A program made the translations under genes and the position numbers. A DNA stretch of 5,204 nucleotides from contig SYDM01000049.1 in NCBI GenBank assembly GCA_005801485.1, forward strand, positions 1 through 5,204, given 5' to 3'. A model generated the notes under the pieces. That model was given only the letters and a program-made list of their open reading frames with translations, ran no database searches and was not told where the DNA came from. Position 1 is the stretch's first letter, and the number at the start of each line of letters is the position of its first letter. This document shows, one piece after another, positions 1-4,975 of this stretch. The stretch comes from Rickettsiales bacterium. Its GTDB lineage: Bacteria; Pseudomonadota; Alphaproteobacteria; Pelagibacterales; Pelagibacteraceae.

Positions 1-539
1 ATTTGATTTAGTGTTACTTTTTCATTTTTCTCATTAGTTGTTTTTATTCGTTTCTCAAATTCAGATAAATCTAAATTTAATAATTTAAAATTTAATGAAT
101 AGCTTTTGAGCAATTTTTCAATTTTTTTCAAATTTTCGATACTTGAATTGTAATCAATAACTGTAATTTTAATTTTTATTTTGGGATAATTTTTTTTAGC
201 ATAATTTATACTTTTTAAAATTGAGTTAATTGATCTTAAAGTATATTCAATTTTATCTTCTTCAAAAATTCTCAGTTTATTTTGAGTTAACATATGAACG
301 CTAGAGCAACTTCTAATAATAACGTCTAAAGCTTTGACATTTCTTGTAATTTTTACTTCTCCTAATGGCAAATTAATAGATTTTACCCCAGGTTTACTTA
401 AGATTTCGTTTAAGTTTTTATCAGAAGTAGGTATATAAAAATTACTTTGATCAATAATTTCATAACCCATAAATCTACATAATTTGATAAAGATTTTCTT
501 TATGGGATTGTTATTTTTTTGTGACTTAATTTCTTTCAT
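1..539 (-). CDS. Hypothetical protein, possible GT-A-type glycosyltransferase N-terminus (3' end outside window)
   Basis: An open minus-strand frame runs from an ATG at 537-539 to the left edge with no stop, giving 179 residues of an incomplete protein. Residues 1-30 are basic and hydrophobic (KKIFIKLCRFMGYEII). From about residue 70 there is an alternating strand/helix pattern: a strand DVIIRSCSS (72-80), a helix after EYTLRSINS (98-106), a strand KIKITVIDYNSS (122-133), a helix with SIENLKKIEKLLKSY, and a strand NFKLLNLD. The second strand ending in a D-x-N-S-S turn resembles the nucleotide-sugar-binding half of family 2-like GT-A glycosyltransferases. That assignment is inference from pattern only, since the catalytic half lies outside the window. 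The gene diverges from the rhodanese gene with a 39-bp spacer. An internal ATG at residue 24 is an alternative start, but the upstream start keeps the basic N-terminus and lies just below the promoter-like spacer. Confidence 0.75.
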   Translation of the reverse strand, partial: MKEIKSQKNNNPIKKIFIKLCRFMGYEIIDQSNFYIPTSDKNLNEILSKPGVKSINLPLGEVKITRNVKALDVIIRSCSSVHMLTQNKLRIFEEDKIEYTLRSINSILKSINYAKKNYPKIKIKITVIDYNSSIENLKKIEKLLKSYSLNFKLLNLDLSEFEKRIKTTNEKNEKVTLNQ

Positions 540-578
540 TGGTTTTAAAATTTTTATAATAATATATAATTTAATATC
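540..578. promoter_or_regulatory. Divergent promoter spacer between the left-edge gene and the rhodanese gene
   Basis: This 39-bp, almost purely A/T spacer separates two divergent start codons. Reading right, perfect TATAAT hexamers lie at 555-560 and 565-570. From the second, transcription would begin at about 577-579, that is at the ATG of the rhodanese gene (leaderless). From the first it would leave a leader of roughly ten bases. Reading left, TATTAT (561-556) and TATAAA (558-553) could serve the left-edge gene with a leader of only a few bases. No convincing -35 box and no Shine-Dalgarno sequence are visible for either gene. Which box is used cannot be decided from sequence. Confidence 0.5.
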
Positions 579-977
579 ATGAATATAAAATCATCCCAAG
601 ATCTTGTTATTGAAGCAAATAAAGTCATTGAAACTCTTGATCCTGCACAAGTAAAATTATTGAACGATAATAGAGAATGCATCTTAATTGATGTCCGCGA
701 TATAAGAGAGCTTTGGAAAGAGGGAACGGTTAAAAATTCAAAACATATACCAAGAGGAATGTTAGAATTTTGGCTAGATCCACAAAGTTCATACTTTAAA
801 GAAAATAAATTTGAGCCTAATAAAAAAATGATTTTATTTTGCGCCCTCGGCATGAGATCAGCTTTAGCCACTAAATCTTTAGTAGAGATGGGTTTTGAAA
901 ATGTTGCGCATGTTAAAGGTGGATTTGATGCTTTAAAACAAAGTGGTTTTGAAATAGTTGAAAAAAAAAAAATATAA
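579..977 (+). CDS. Rhodanese-like sulfurtransferase, single domain
   Basis: This 132-residue protein is one rhodanese homology domain with a short helical N-terminal extension. Rhodaneses carry sulfur as a persulfide on a cysteine and pass it to acceptors. Visible hallmarks are CILIDVRDIRELWKEG (34-49, the first strand and DVR motif), HIPRGM (56-61), the active-site loop CALGMRS (88-94) with the presumed catalytic Cys88, and the closing motif VKGGFDALKQSGF (112-124). The C-x-x-G-x-R-S loop is the usual active form, so the enzyme is probably catalytic. No signal peptide or membrane segment is seen, which suggests the cytoplasm. The acceptor is unknown. The gene ends in a run of twelve A (961-972) coding for the terminal lysines, and its stop codon directly abuts the stop of the convergent gene. 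The start is the first ATG below the promoter-like spacer. Confidence 0.93.
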   Translation: MNIKSSQDLVIEANKVIETLDPAQVKLLNDNRECILIDVRDIRELWKEGTVKNSKHIPRGMLEFWLDPQSSYFKENKFEPNKKMILFCALGMRSALATKSLVEMGFENVAHVKGGFDALKQSGFEIVEKKKI

Positions 978-1565
978 TTACTTTAAAGATTCAGCTAAAG
1001 CAAACTCAAGTCTATCTTGGCCCCAAAATACTTTGCTGTTAACGTAAAAAGAAGGGGTACCAAAAATTCCTTTTTCAAAAGCCTCTTGTGTTCTTTTTTT
1101 TAATTCATCTTTAATATTTTGATTAGATAGTCTTAAAGCGAATGTTTTAGGATTAATATCTAAATTTTTTAAAATTCTATCAATAATTGCTTGGTCATTT
1201 AGGTTTAGTCCGCTAACCCAAATAGCTTCAAAAAATCTATTGATATATTCTTTTTCTATTCCATCTTCCTCAGCAATGAGTACACCGCGCATAAGATTTA
1301 AAGAGTTGATTGGAAAATAGGAATTAAATTTAAAACTAATTTTATATTTCTCACAAAGTAACTTACAATCCCTAATCATAAACCTAGCTTTTGCAGGAAT
1401 AAAAGCTGGAGCTGTAATTTTATGTAAATTATGCAGCCCACCAAGTAAAATTGGTTTTAGTTTAAATTTAAAATCTTGTTTAAATTTTATTGTTTTGATT
1501 TGGTGGAAGGAGATAAATGCATATGGGCTTACAAAATCGAAATAAAAATCTATAGGTTTAGTCAT
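978..1565 (-). CDS. 2-hydroxychromene-2-carboxylate isomerase / DsbA-fold (GST kappa-like) family protein
   Basis: This is a 195-residue protein of the thioredoxin-fold HCCA isomerase/GST-kappa family. The N-terminal motif IDFYFDFVSPYAF (5-17) carries Ser13 at the family's active-site position in place of the CxxC of true DsbA. The C-terminal part has the cis-proline loop GIFGTPSF (166-173) and the family signature FWGQDRL (180-186). Characterised members use glutathione to isomerise hydroxychromene carboxylate during naphthalene breakdown. Most genomic homologues, probably including this one, have no known substrate, and no aromatic-degradation genes are nearby. I chose the ATG at 1563-1565 because family members begin a few residues before the DFYFDF strand. 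An in-frame ATG at 1586 would add seven residues. With the chosen start the gene overlaps the upstream membrane-protein gene by 8 bp, which suggests translational coupling. Confidence 0.9.
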   Translation of the reverse strand: MTKPIDFYFDFVSPYAFISFHQIKTIKFKQDFKFKLKPILLGGLHNLHKITAPAFIPAKARFMIRDCKLLCEKYKISFKFNSYFPINSLNLMRGVLIAEEDGIEKEYINRFFEAIWVSGLNLNDQAIIDRILKNLDINPKTFALRLSNQNIKDELKKRTQEAFEKGIFGTPSFYVNSKVFWGQDRLEFALAESLK

Positions 1566-2028
1566 TAAAATTAATTTTTCGGGCATAAAACAATCTAAAA
1601 AACCAATAAATTATTATCCCAATAGGACCAGCAAAGTAAGTAATGGTAATACAAGGAATAGATAATATTTTAGGCACCATATATTTAGAGGAATCTCTTG
1701 CCATCCAGGCTCCTGTAAATAAACTGATTGCAAGAAAATGTAACCAAATTACTAACATTAGTGATTCATTGGCATAAATTTCATCTAATCCATCCAATCC
1801 AAGATAAAGCTTAAATCCATCAAAGATTTTTTCTTCTAAAATAATTTGATATGAAACATAAATATATGCAATTCCCAATAGTAAAAACGGAATTATTGAA
1901 TGACAAAAAATTTTTGTAATAGAATGATTGGGTATTAAAATTAACAAAATCCAAAAAGGAACAACTCCCCAGTTAGCAAACAAGTAAATGTTTTCAAAAG
2001 TTAATGAGTCTTGAAAGGTATTTATCAT
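1558..2028 (-). CDS. ABA4-like (DUF4281) integral membrane protein
   Basis: This 156-residue protein has about four transmembrane helices, at roughly residues 16-34, 40-63, 88-109 and 121-147. Its C-terminal half matches the ABA4-like/DUF4281 pattern as I know it: WLHFLA (95-100), then FTGAWMARDSSK (104-115), the conserved PC (125-126) and GPIG (134-137) before a final hydrophobic helix and a basic RLFYARK tail. Plant ABA4 is required for neoxanthin formation. The bacterial proteins have no established biochemical role, so a carotenoid function here would only be inference. The gene is first in a two-gene minus-strand unit with the HCCA-isomerase-family gene (8-bp overlap) and diverges from recX across a 26-bp spacer. 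The start is the first ATG after the promoter-like spacer, and no Shine-Dalgarno sequence precedes it. Confidence 0.8.
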   Translation of the reverse strand: MINTFQDSLTFENIYLFANWGVVPFWILLILIPNHSITKIFCHSIIPFLLLGIAYIYVSYQIILEEKIFDGFKLYLGLDGLDEIYANESLMLVIWLHFLAISLFTGAWMARDSSKYMVPKILSIPCITITYFAGPIGIIIYWFFRLFYARKINFND

Positions 2029-2054
2029 TAAAAATAATATAGTATATTAATGAA
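2029..2054. promoter_or_regulatory. Divergent promoter spacer between the ABA4-like gene and recX
   Basis: Only 26 bp separate the two start codons, so any promoter elements must overlap. Toward recX, TAATAT at 2035-2040 has a good -35 match TTGAAA at 2011-2016 (18-bp spacing) inside the neighbouring coding region, which would give a leader of about eight bases. TATATT at 2043-2048 would instead put the first transcribed base on the recX ATG. Toward the ABA4-like gene, TATACT (2046-2041) and TATATT (2041-2036) predict leaders of zero to seven bases. No ribosome binding site is visible on either side. Confidence 0.5.
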
Positions 2055-2615
2055 ATGAATCCCACAGCAAATAAAAAATATTTTGAAGATCTTACAACGA
2101 ATTTAAAAGACTTGGCTTATACTTATTTAGAAAAATATAGTCCTTCCAAACAACAGTTAAAAGTTTATTTATTAAAAAAATACTTAACTAAAATTAAAGG
2201 TACTCAATCGAAGAGAGAGGTTTCCACAATTATTGACGAGATACTTCTTAATCTTGAGAAAAATAGGCTTGTCAATGATGAATTATATTCAGATTCTAAA
2301 GCCAGGATTTTTTTAAGAAGAGGTTATTCACTTAATAAAATAAATCAATCTTTAAGAAACAAAGGTGTAGGAAACGAATATATTAAAAAAAGTATCGATA
2401 AAATTAAAGAAGATAAAATTGAACCAGATTTTGTTTCAGCCCTACGTCTTTGCAAGCGAAGAAGAATTGGTGTACTTCGACCTGGAGCCAATAGAGAATT
2501 GTTTTATAAAAAAGATATGGGAATTTTAGCAAGAAATGGGTTTAGCTTCGAACTTTCAAAAAGAATTTTAGATTTATCTTTGGACGAATTTAATAAATTA
2601 CTTCGGATTATTTAA
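2055..2615 (+). CDS. recX: Regulatory protein RecX
   Basis: This 186-residue, lysine/arginine-rich, all-helical protein has the three-helix repeat organisation of RecX, which binds RecA filaments and modulates recombination and the SOS response. Repeat 1 includes AYTYLEKYSPSKQQL (21-35). Repeat 2 has the most recognisable block, LVNDELYSDSKARIF (72-86), followed by RGYSLNKINQSLRNKGV (89-105). The C-terminal repeat has RLCKRRRIGVLR (131-142) and ILARNGFSFELSKRILD (157-173), the arrangement seen in alphaproteobacterial RecX. An ATG five bases upstream (2050-2052) is followed at once by a stop codon (ATG AAA TGA), so 2055 is the start. recA is not in the window. The last 18 bp overlap the 3' end of the convergent small membrane-protein gene. 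No LexA-type operator was recognised in the 26-bp upstream spacer. Confidence 0.9.
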   Translation: MNPTANKKYFEDLTTNLKDLAYTYLEKYSPSKQQLKVYLLKKYLTKIKGTQSKREVSTIIDEILLNLEKNRLVNDELYSDSKARIFLRRGYSLNKINQSLRNKGVGNEYIKKSIDKIKEDKIEPDFVSALRLCKRRRIGVLRPGANRELFYKKDMGILARNGFSFELSKRILDLSLDEFNKLLRII

Positions 2616-2741
2616 ATCATCATTTTTTTGTTGCTCAACTAATAAATCTAATTTTTTTTTTAAGGTATTTCTTACTATAATAAAAAAAACCACACCTAAT
2701 ATCGTAACTGAGATTACAATCGCTAAAATTGTTTTAATCAT
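2598..2741 (-). CDS. Small single-pass membrane protein, 47 residues, unknown function
   Basis: An ATG at 2739-2741 opens a 47-codon frame ending at a TAA at 2598-2600. Residues 3-23 form one strongly hydrophobic segment (KTILAIVISVTILGVVFFII). A positively charged stretch RNTLKKK (24-30) follows, then a charged helical tail LDLLVEQQKNDDLN, so the predicted topology is N-out/C-in with a short cytoplasmic tail. The start overlaps the end of the cysQ-type gene by 8 bp, the same arrangement as the ABA4-like/isomerase junction, and the 3' end overlaps convergent recX by 18 bp. This frame fills the gap between recX and the phosphatase gene completely, and the hydrophobic-then-basic pattern is unlikely for random non-coding DNA. 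I do not recognise a family. A non-coding spacer is the alternative. Confidence 0.7.
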   Translation of the reverse strand: MIKTILAIVISVTILGVVFFIIVRNTLKKKLDLLVEQQKNDDLNNPK

Positions 2742-3513
2742 TCAAATTGTGAGCACGTCTCATTAAAATGCTATGATTTTTATAATCTTCTTTTCCATAA
2801 TCATAAGAACCACCTTCTATAGTTTTAATAATTGCACCCGCATGTTCAGCTACTGCGTGACCTGCTGCATAATCCCATTCATGAGCTCTTTCTTTAGCTG
2901 CATAAATATCAAATTCACCATTTGCAATAACACAAAATTTATAGGAGCTGGCCATTTTAACAACAGAAGTGACACTGTATTTTTTTAAAATTTTCATGAT
3001 TTCTTCAGAAGGATGAGATGAACTTGAAAGAGCTACAATTTCATCATTAGAATTTTTTTTTAAACAACTGTTTTTAATTTTTTTATTATTTTCAATAACA
3101 TAACTATCCCCAAGCCCGTAAGAGTAGAAAAGCTTTTTTTTCTTGGGAGCCCCAACTAAACCTATACTTGGAACTTTATTTATGACCAAGGCTGCATTTA
3201 AAGTGTATTCATCTTTTCCAGCAATATATTCTTTGGTTCCATCAATCGGATCTATTAACCAAAATATTTTGTGATTATTTTTTATTTTTAAATCTACCGT
3301 TTCTTCGGAGACTATAGGGATATTTGGAGTAAGCTCTAAAATTTTTTTAGTGATAAGTTCGTTACATCTAAGATCACCATTACTCACTGGAGAATTATCT
3401 GGTTTGGTCTCAATTTTTAAACCTTGATTATAAAGATTTATAGACTCTATTCCGGCAAAATTGAAAGTTTCGATTAAACCTTCAGCTATATTTTTTAATT
3501 CACTTTTGTTCAT
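2734..3513 (-). CDS. cysQ: 3'(2'),5'-bisphosphate nucleotidase, CysQ-type (inositol monophosphatase superfamily)
   Basis: This 259-residue, Mg-dependent, Li-sensitive-type phosphatase family member is predicted to hydrolyse 3'-phosphoadenosine 5'-phosphate (PAP) to AMP. Metal-site motifs are complete: PDNSPVSNGD (38-47), the SEE pair Glu70/Glu71, the signature WLIDPIDGTKEYI (85-97) with Asp88, Asp91 and Thr93, and the C-terminal HEWDYAAGHA (211-220) with Asp214. The DGTKEYI form points to CysQ rather than SuhB/inositol monophosphatase, which usually has DGTxNF. Length is normal for CysQ. No signal peptide is seen, which suggests the cytoplasm. The gene overlaps the upstream DUF3553 gene by 14 bp and the downstream small membrane-protein gene by 8 bp, so the three probably form one transcript. 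Substrate preference among PAP, PAPS and inositol phosphates cannot be fixed from sequence. Confidence 0.92.
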   Translation of the reverse strand: MNKSELKNIAEGLIETFNFAGIESINLYNQGLKIETKPDNSPVSNGDLRCNELITKKILELTPNIPIVSEETVDLKIKNNHKIFWLIDPIDGTKEYIAGKDEYTLNAALVINKVPSIGLVGAPKKKKLFYSYGLGDSYVIENNKKIKNSCLKKNSNDEIVALSSSSHPSEEIMKILKKYSVTSVVKMASSYKFCVIANGEFDIYAAKERAHEWDYAAGHAVAEHAGAIIKTIEGGSYDYGKEDYKNHSILMRRAHNLND

Positions 3514-3682
3514 ATTTAATTTTTTCTAAAGAAACAATTTCACCGTTTATAACTTGTTTTCCTTGATTTTGAAAATTTACCGTAACTTTATTTTTAATTA
3601 TTGATTGTACCTGTCCAATACCCCAGTTTTTTTGCTTAGGGTTTATAACATAATCTCCTGGAGTAAAATCAAAATGGATCAT
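3500..3682 (-). CDS. DUF3553 small protein, predicted KOW/tudor-like beta-barrel
   Basis: This 60-residue protein follows the DUF3553 pattern: FTPGDYVINP (5-14), WGIGQVQS (19-26), VTVNFQNQGKQVI (33-45) and a terminal SLEKIKYEQK. The family is found mainly in alphaproteobacteria and has no assigned function. The order F-x-P-G-D-x-V, P-K, W-G-x-G-x-V, then V-x-F and G with a final leucine also resembles the tudor-like C-terminal domain of UvrD/PcrA helicases and, more loosely, CarD/RID-type RNA-polymerase-binding modules. A role in transcription or repair is therefore inference only. I chose the ATG at 3680-3682, which places the conserved FTPGD block at residue 5. A GTG at 3691 would add three residues. 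It is first gene of the trio with cysQ, overlapping cysQ by 14 bp, and diverges from mnmA. Confidence 0.85.
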   Translation of the reverse strand: MIHFDFTPGDYVINPKQKNWGIGQVQSIIKNKVTVNFQNQGKQVINGEIVSLEKIKYEQK

Positions 3683-3717
3683 AGAAAACACTTTATATAT
3701 ATAATATATATCAGCTC
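3683..3717. promoter_or_regulatory. Divergent promoter spacer between the DUF3553 gene and mnmA
   Basis: The spacer is 35 bp, with an alternating TA tract at 3694-3711. Toward mnmA a perfect TATAAT lies at 3700-3705, predicting transcription from about 3712 and a leader of only five or six bases before the ATG at 3718. Toward the DUF3553 gene, TATAAA (3697-3692) predicts a leader of three or four bases before the ATG at 3682. No clear -35 box or Shine-Dalgarno sequence is visible in either direction. Confidence 0.5.
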
Positions 3718-4851
3718 ATGATTAATTCACTAGGTATCAAAAAGTCACCCAAGGAAACTAAAGTAGTTGTAGCTATGTCGGGTGGCGTAGACTCCTCTGT
3801 CGTAGCTGGTTTAATGAAAGAAGAAGGTTACGATGTAACTGGTATTACTCTAAAGTTATATGATGACAGTAAAGTTTCCAAAGAAAGCCGACAGTGTTGT
3901 GCTGGGCAAGATATTTTAGATGCCAAAAGAGTTTCAGAACACTTAAATATTAATCACAAAATACTATTTTACCAAAAAAAATTTAAAGAAGAAGTTATAG
4001 ACTCTTTCATAGATAGCTATGTTTCTGGGGAAACACCAATACCGTGTGTGCAATGCAATCAAACTGTTAAATTTAGAGATTTATTTAAATATGCAAAAGA
4101 ACTTAATGCTGATGCTTTAGTAACTGGTCACTATGTGTCCAGACTCCAGAACAATGGTAGAGCAAGCATGTATAGAGCAAAAGATGCCAATAGAGATCAA
4201 AGTTATTTCTTATTTAGCACCACCCAAGAGCAATTAGACTATTTAAGGTTTCCACTAGGAGAGATTGAAAAACAAGAAACCAGAAATATTGCTAATAAAT
4301 TAAGTTTAAATGTAGCAGATAAACCAGACAGTCAAGATATCTGTTTTGTCCCTAATGGAGACTATAGTTCAGTTATTAAAAAATATAGACCAGAGTCTTT
4401 TAAGGTTGGTGATATTTTGGATTTATCTGGAAAAAAGCTTGGGGAACATGAAGGCATAATTAATTATACAATAGGTCAGAGAAAAGGAATTAAAATCTCG
4501 AACACAGACCCTTTTTATGTTGTAAATATAGATGCAGATAAAAATACAATTATTGTTGGACCAAAAGAATCTCTTATTATTAAAAATTTGCAATTGAGAG
4601 ATTTAAATTTATTAGGTTTTGAAAAAGAATTTAATCAAATAATTTTTATTAAAGTTAGATCAACAGGAAAATTATTAAAAGCAAAAATTAAAATTAAAGA
4701 TAAAATAGCAAATGTTGAAATAACAGATGGCGAAGCAGGTATTTCTCCAGGACAAGCATGTGTTTTTTATTTTAAAGACGATTATGGGGATAAGCTTTTA
4801 GGTGGCGGCTGGATCTTCAAGACAATAAACAGAGATTTGTCCATGCAATAG
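3718..4851 (+). CDS. mnmA: tRNA-specific 2-thiouridylase MnmA
   Basis: This 377-residue enzyme adds sulfur to C2 of U34 in the anticodons of tRNA-Lys, tRNA-Glu and tRNA-Gln, after activating the base with ATP. The N-terminal PP-loop is [17 protein letters not shown] (16-32). The block [15 protein letters not shown] (58-72) is the alphaproteobacterial form. Catalytic cysteines are Cys113 in [14 protein letters not shown] (106-119; aligns with E. coli Cys102) and Cys209 in DSQDICF (204-210; E. coli Cys199). [18 protein letters not shown] (159-166) and YTIGQRKGI are also conserved, and the C-terminal beta-barrel ends with GGGWIF. Length and motif order are complete, so it should be functional. 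Sulfur would come from a cysteine desulfurase or relay not encoded here; a link to the nearby rhodanese is possible but unsupported. The ATG at 3718 is the first start after the promoter box, and the SGGVDSS position is normal for the family. Confidence 0.98.
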   Translation: MINSLGIKKSPKETKVVVAMSGGVDSSVVAGLMKEEGYDVTGITLKLYDDSKVSKESRQCCAGQDILDAKRVSEHLNINHKILFYQKKFKEEVIDSFIDSYVSGETPIPCVQCNQTVKFRDLFKYAKELNADALVTGHYVSRLQNNGRASMYRAKDANRDQSYFLFSTTQEQLDYLRFPLGEIEKQETRNIANKLSLNVADKPDSQDICFVPNGDYSSVIKKYRPESFKVGDILDLSGKKLGEHEGIINYTIGQRKGIKISNTDPFYVVNIDADKNTIIVGPKESLIIKNLQLRDLNLLGFEKEFNQIIFIKVRSTGKLLKAKIKIKDKIANVEITDGEAGISPGQACVFYFKDDYGDKLLGGGWIFKTINRDLSMQ

Positions 4852-4872
4852 GTGGTTAAAACCTAAGAATCT

Positions 4873-4896
4873 TGTAGGCAAAGCATACATTTTTTT
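4873..4896 (+). terminator. Probable intrinsic terminator after mnmA
   Basis: TGTA-G-GC (4873-4879) can pair with GC-A-TACA (4883-4889) around an AAA loop, giving a seven-position stem with a single G/A mismatch. Seven T follow immediately (4890-4896). It begins 21 bp after the mnmA stop, the expected place for a rho-independent terminator. The stem is weak by enterobacterial standards but reasonable for such an AT-rich genome. A second small inverted repeat, TAGGT/ACCTA at 4849-4865, overlaps the stop codon but lacks a T-run. Confidence 0.6.
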
Positions 4897-4924
4897 GTCT
4901 AAGAATTATCAACACTACTATAAT
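4895..4924 (+). promoter_or_regulatory. Predicted sigma70-type promoter of guaC
   Basis: TTGTCT at 4895-4900 (4 of 6 to the -35 consensus) and a perfect TATAAT at 4919-4924 are separated by 18 bp, predicting transcription from about 4931 and a leader of about 45 bases. The -35 box starts within the T-run of the mnmA terminator, so the two signals are interleaved. It is the best-formed promoter in the window and the only one with a substantial leader. The leader contains no recognised riboswitch or Shine-Dalgarno sequence. It does contain an out-of-frame ATG at 4957 that opens a 9-codon frame ending inside guaC at 4986. Confidence 0.6.
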
Positions 4925-4975
4925 ACATCTTCTGTACTAACAATTTCATTTCTACTATGTTTTATTCTAAAAATC

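Noticed and set aside
554..871. Minus-strand open frame of 105 codons opposite the rhodanese gene
   Set aside because: It lies almost wholly antisense to a well-supported rhodanese, has no recognisable domain, and its low-complexity composition is what the complementary strand of an AT-rich gene would give.
2616..2700. T-rich runs downstream of the recX stop as a recX terminator
   Set aside because: No stable inverted repeat precedes the runs, and the region is better explained as coding sequence for the small minus-strand membrane protein.
2773..2988. Plus-strand open frame of 71 codons opposite the cysQ-type gene
   Set aside because: It is antisense to the conserved C-terminal half of the phosphatase. 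Its F/I/C-rich product is the expected complement of K/N/A-rich coding and has no supporting start signal.
4045..4065. Extra cysteine in MnmA (PCVQC, Cys110 next to catalytic Cys113), considered as an unusual redox or Fe-S site
   Set aside because: This TPIPCxxCNQTVKF form is, to my knowledge, the ordinary version in alphaproteobacterial MnmA, so it is not a novelty of this window.
579..4851. A sulfur-handling gene system made of rhodanese, CysQ and MnmA
   Set aside because: The three genes are in separate transcription units with unrelated genes between them, and shared sulfur chemistry alone does not show a functional cluster.
4849..4865. Inverted repeat TAGGT/ACCTA at the mnmA stop codon as a terminator
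   Set aside because: The stem is only 5 bp and no T-run follows. The hairpin at 4873-4889 followed by seven T is a much better candidate.
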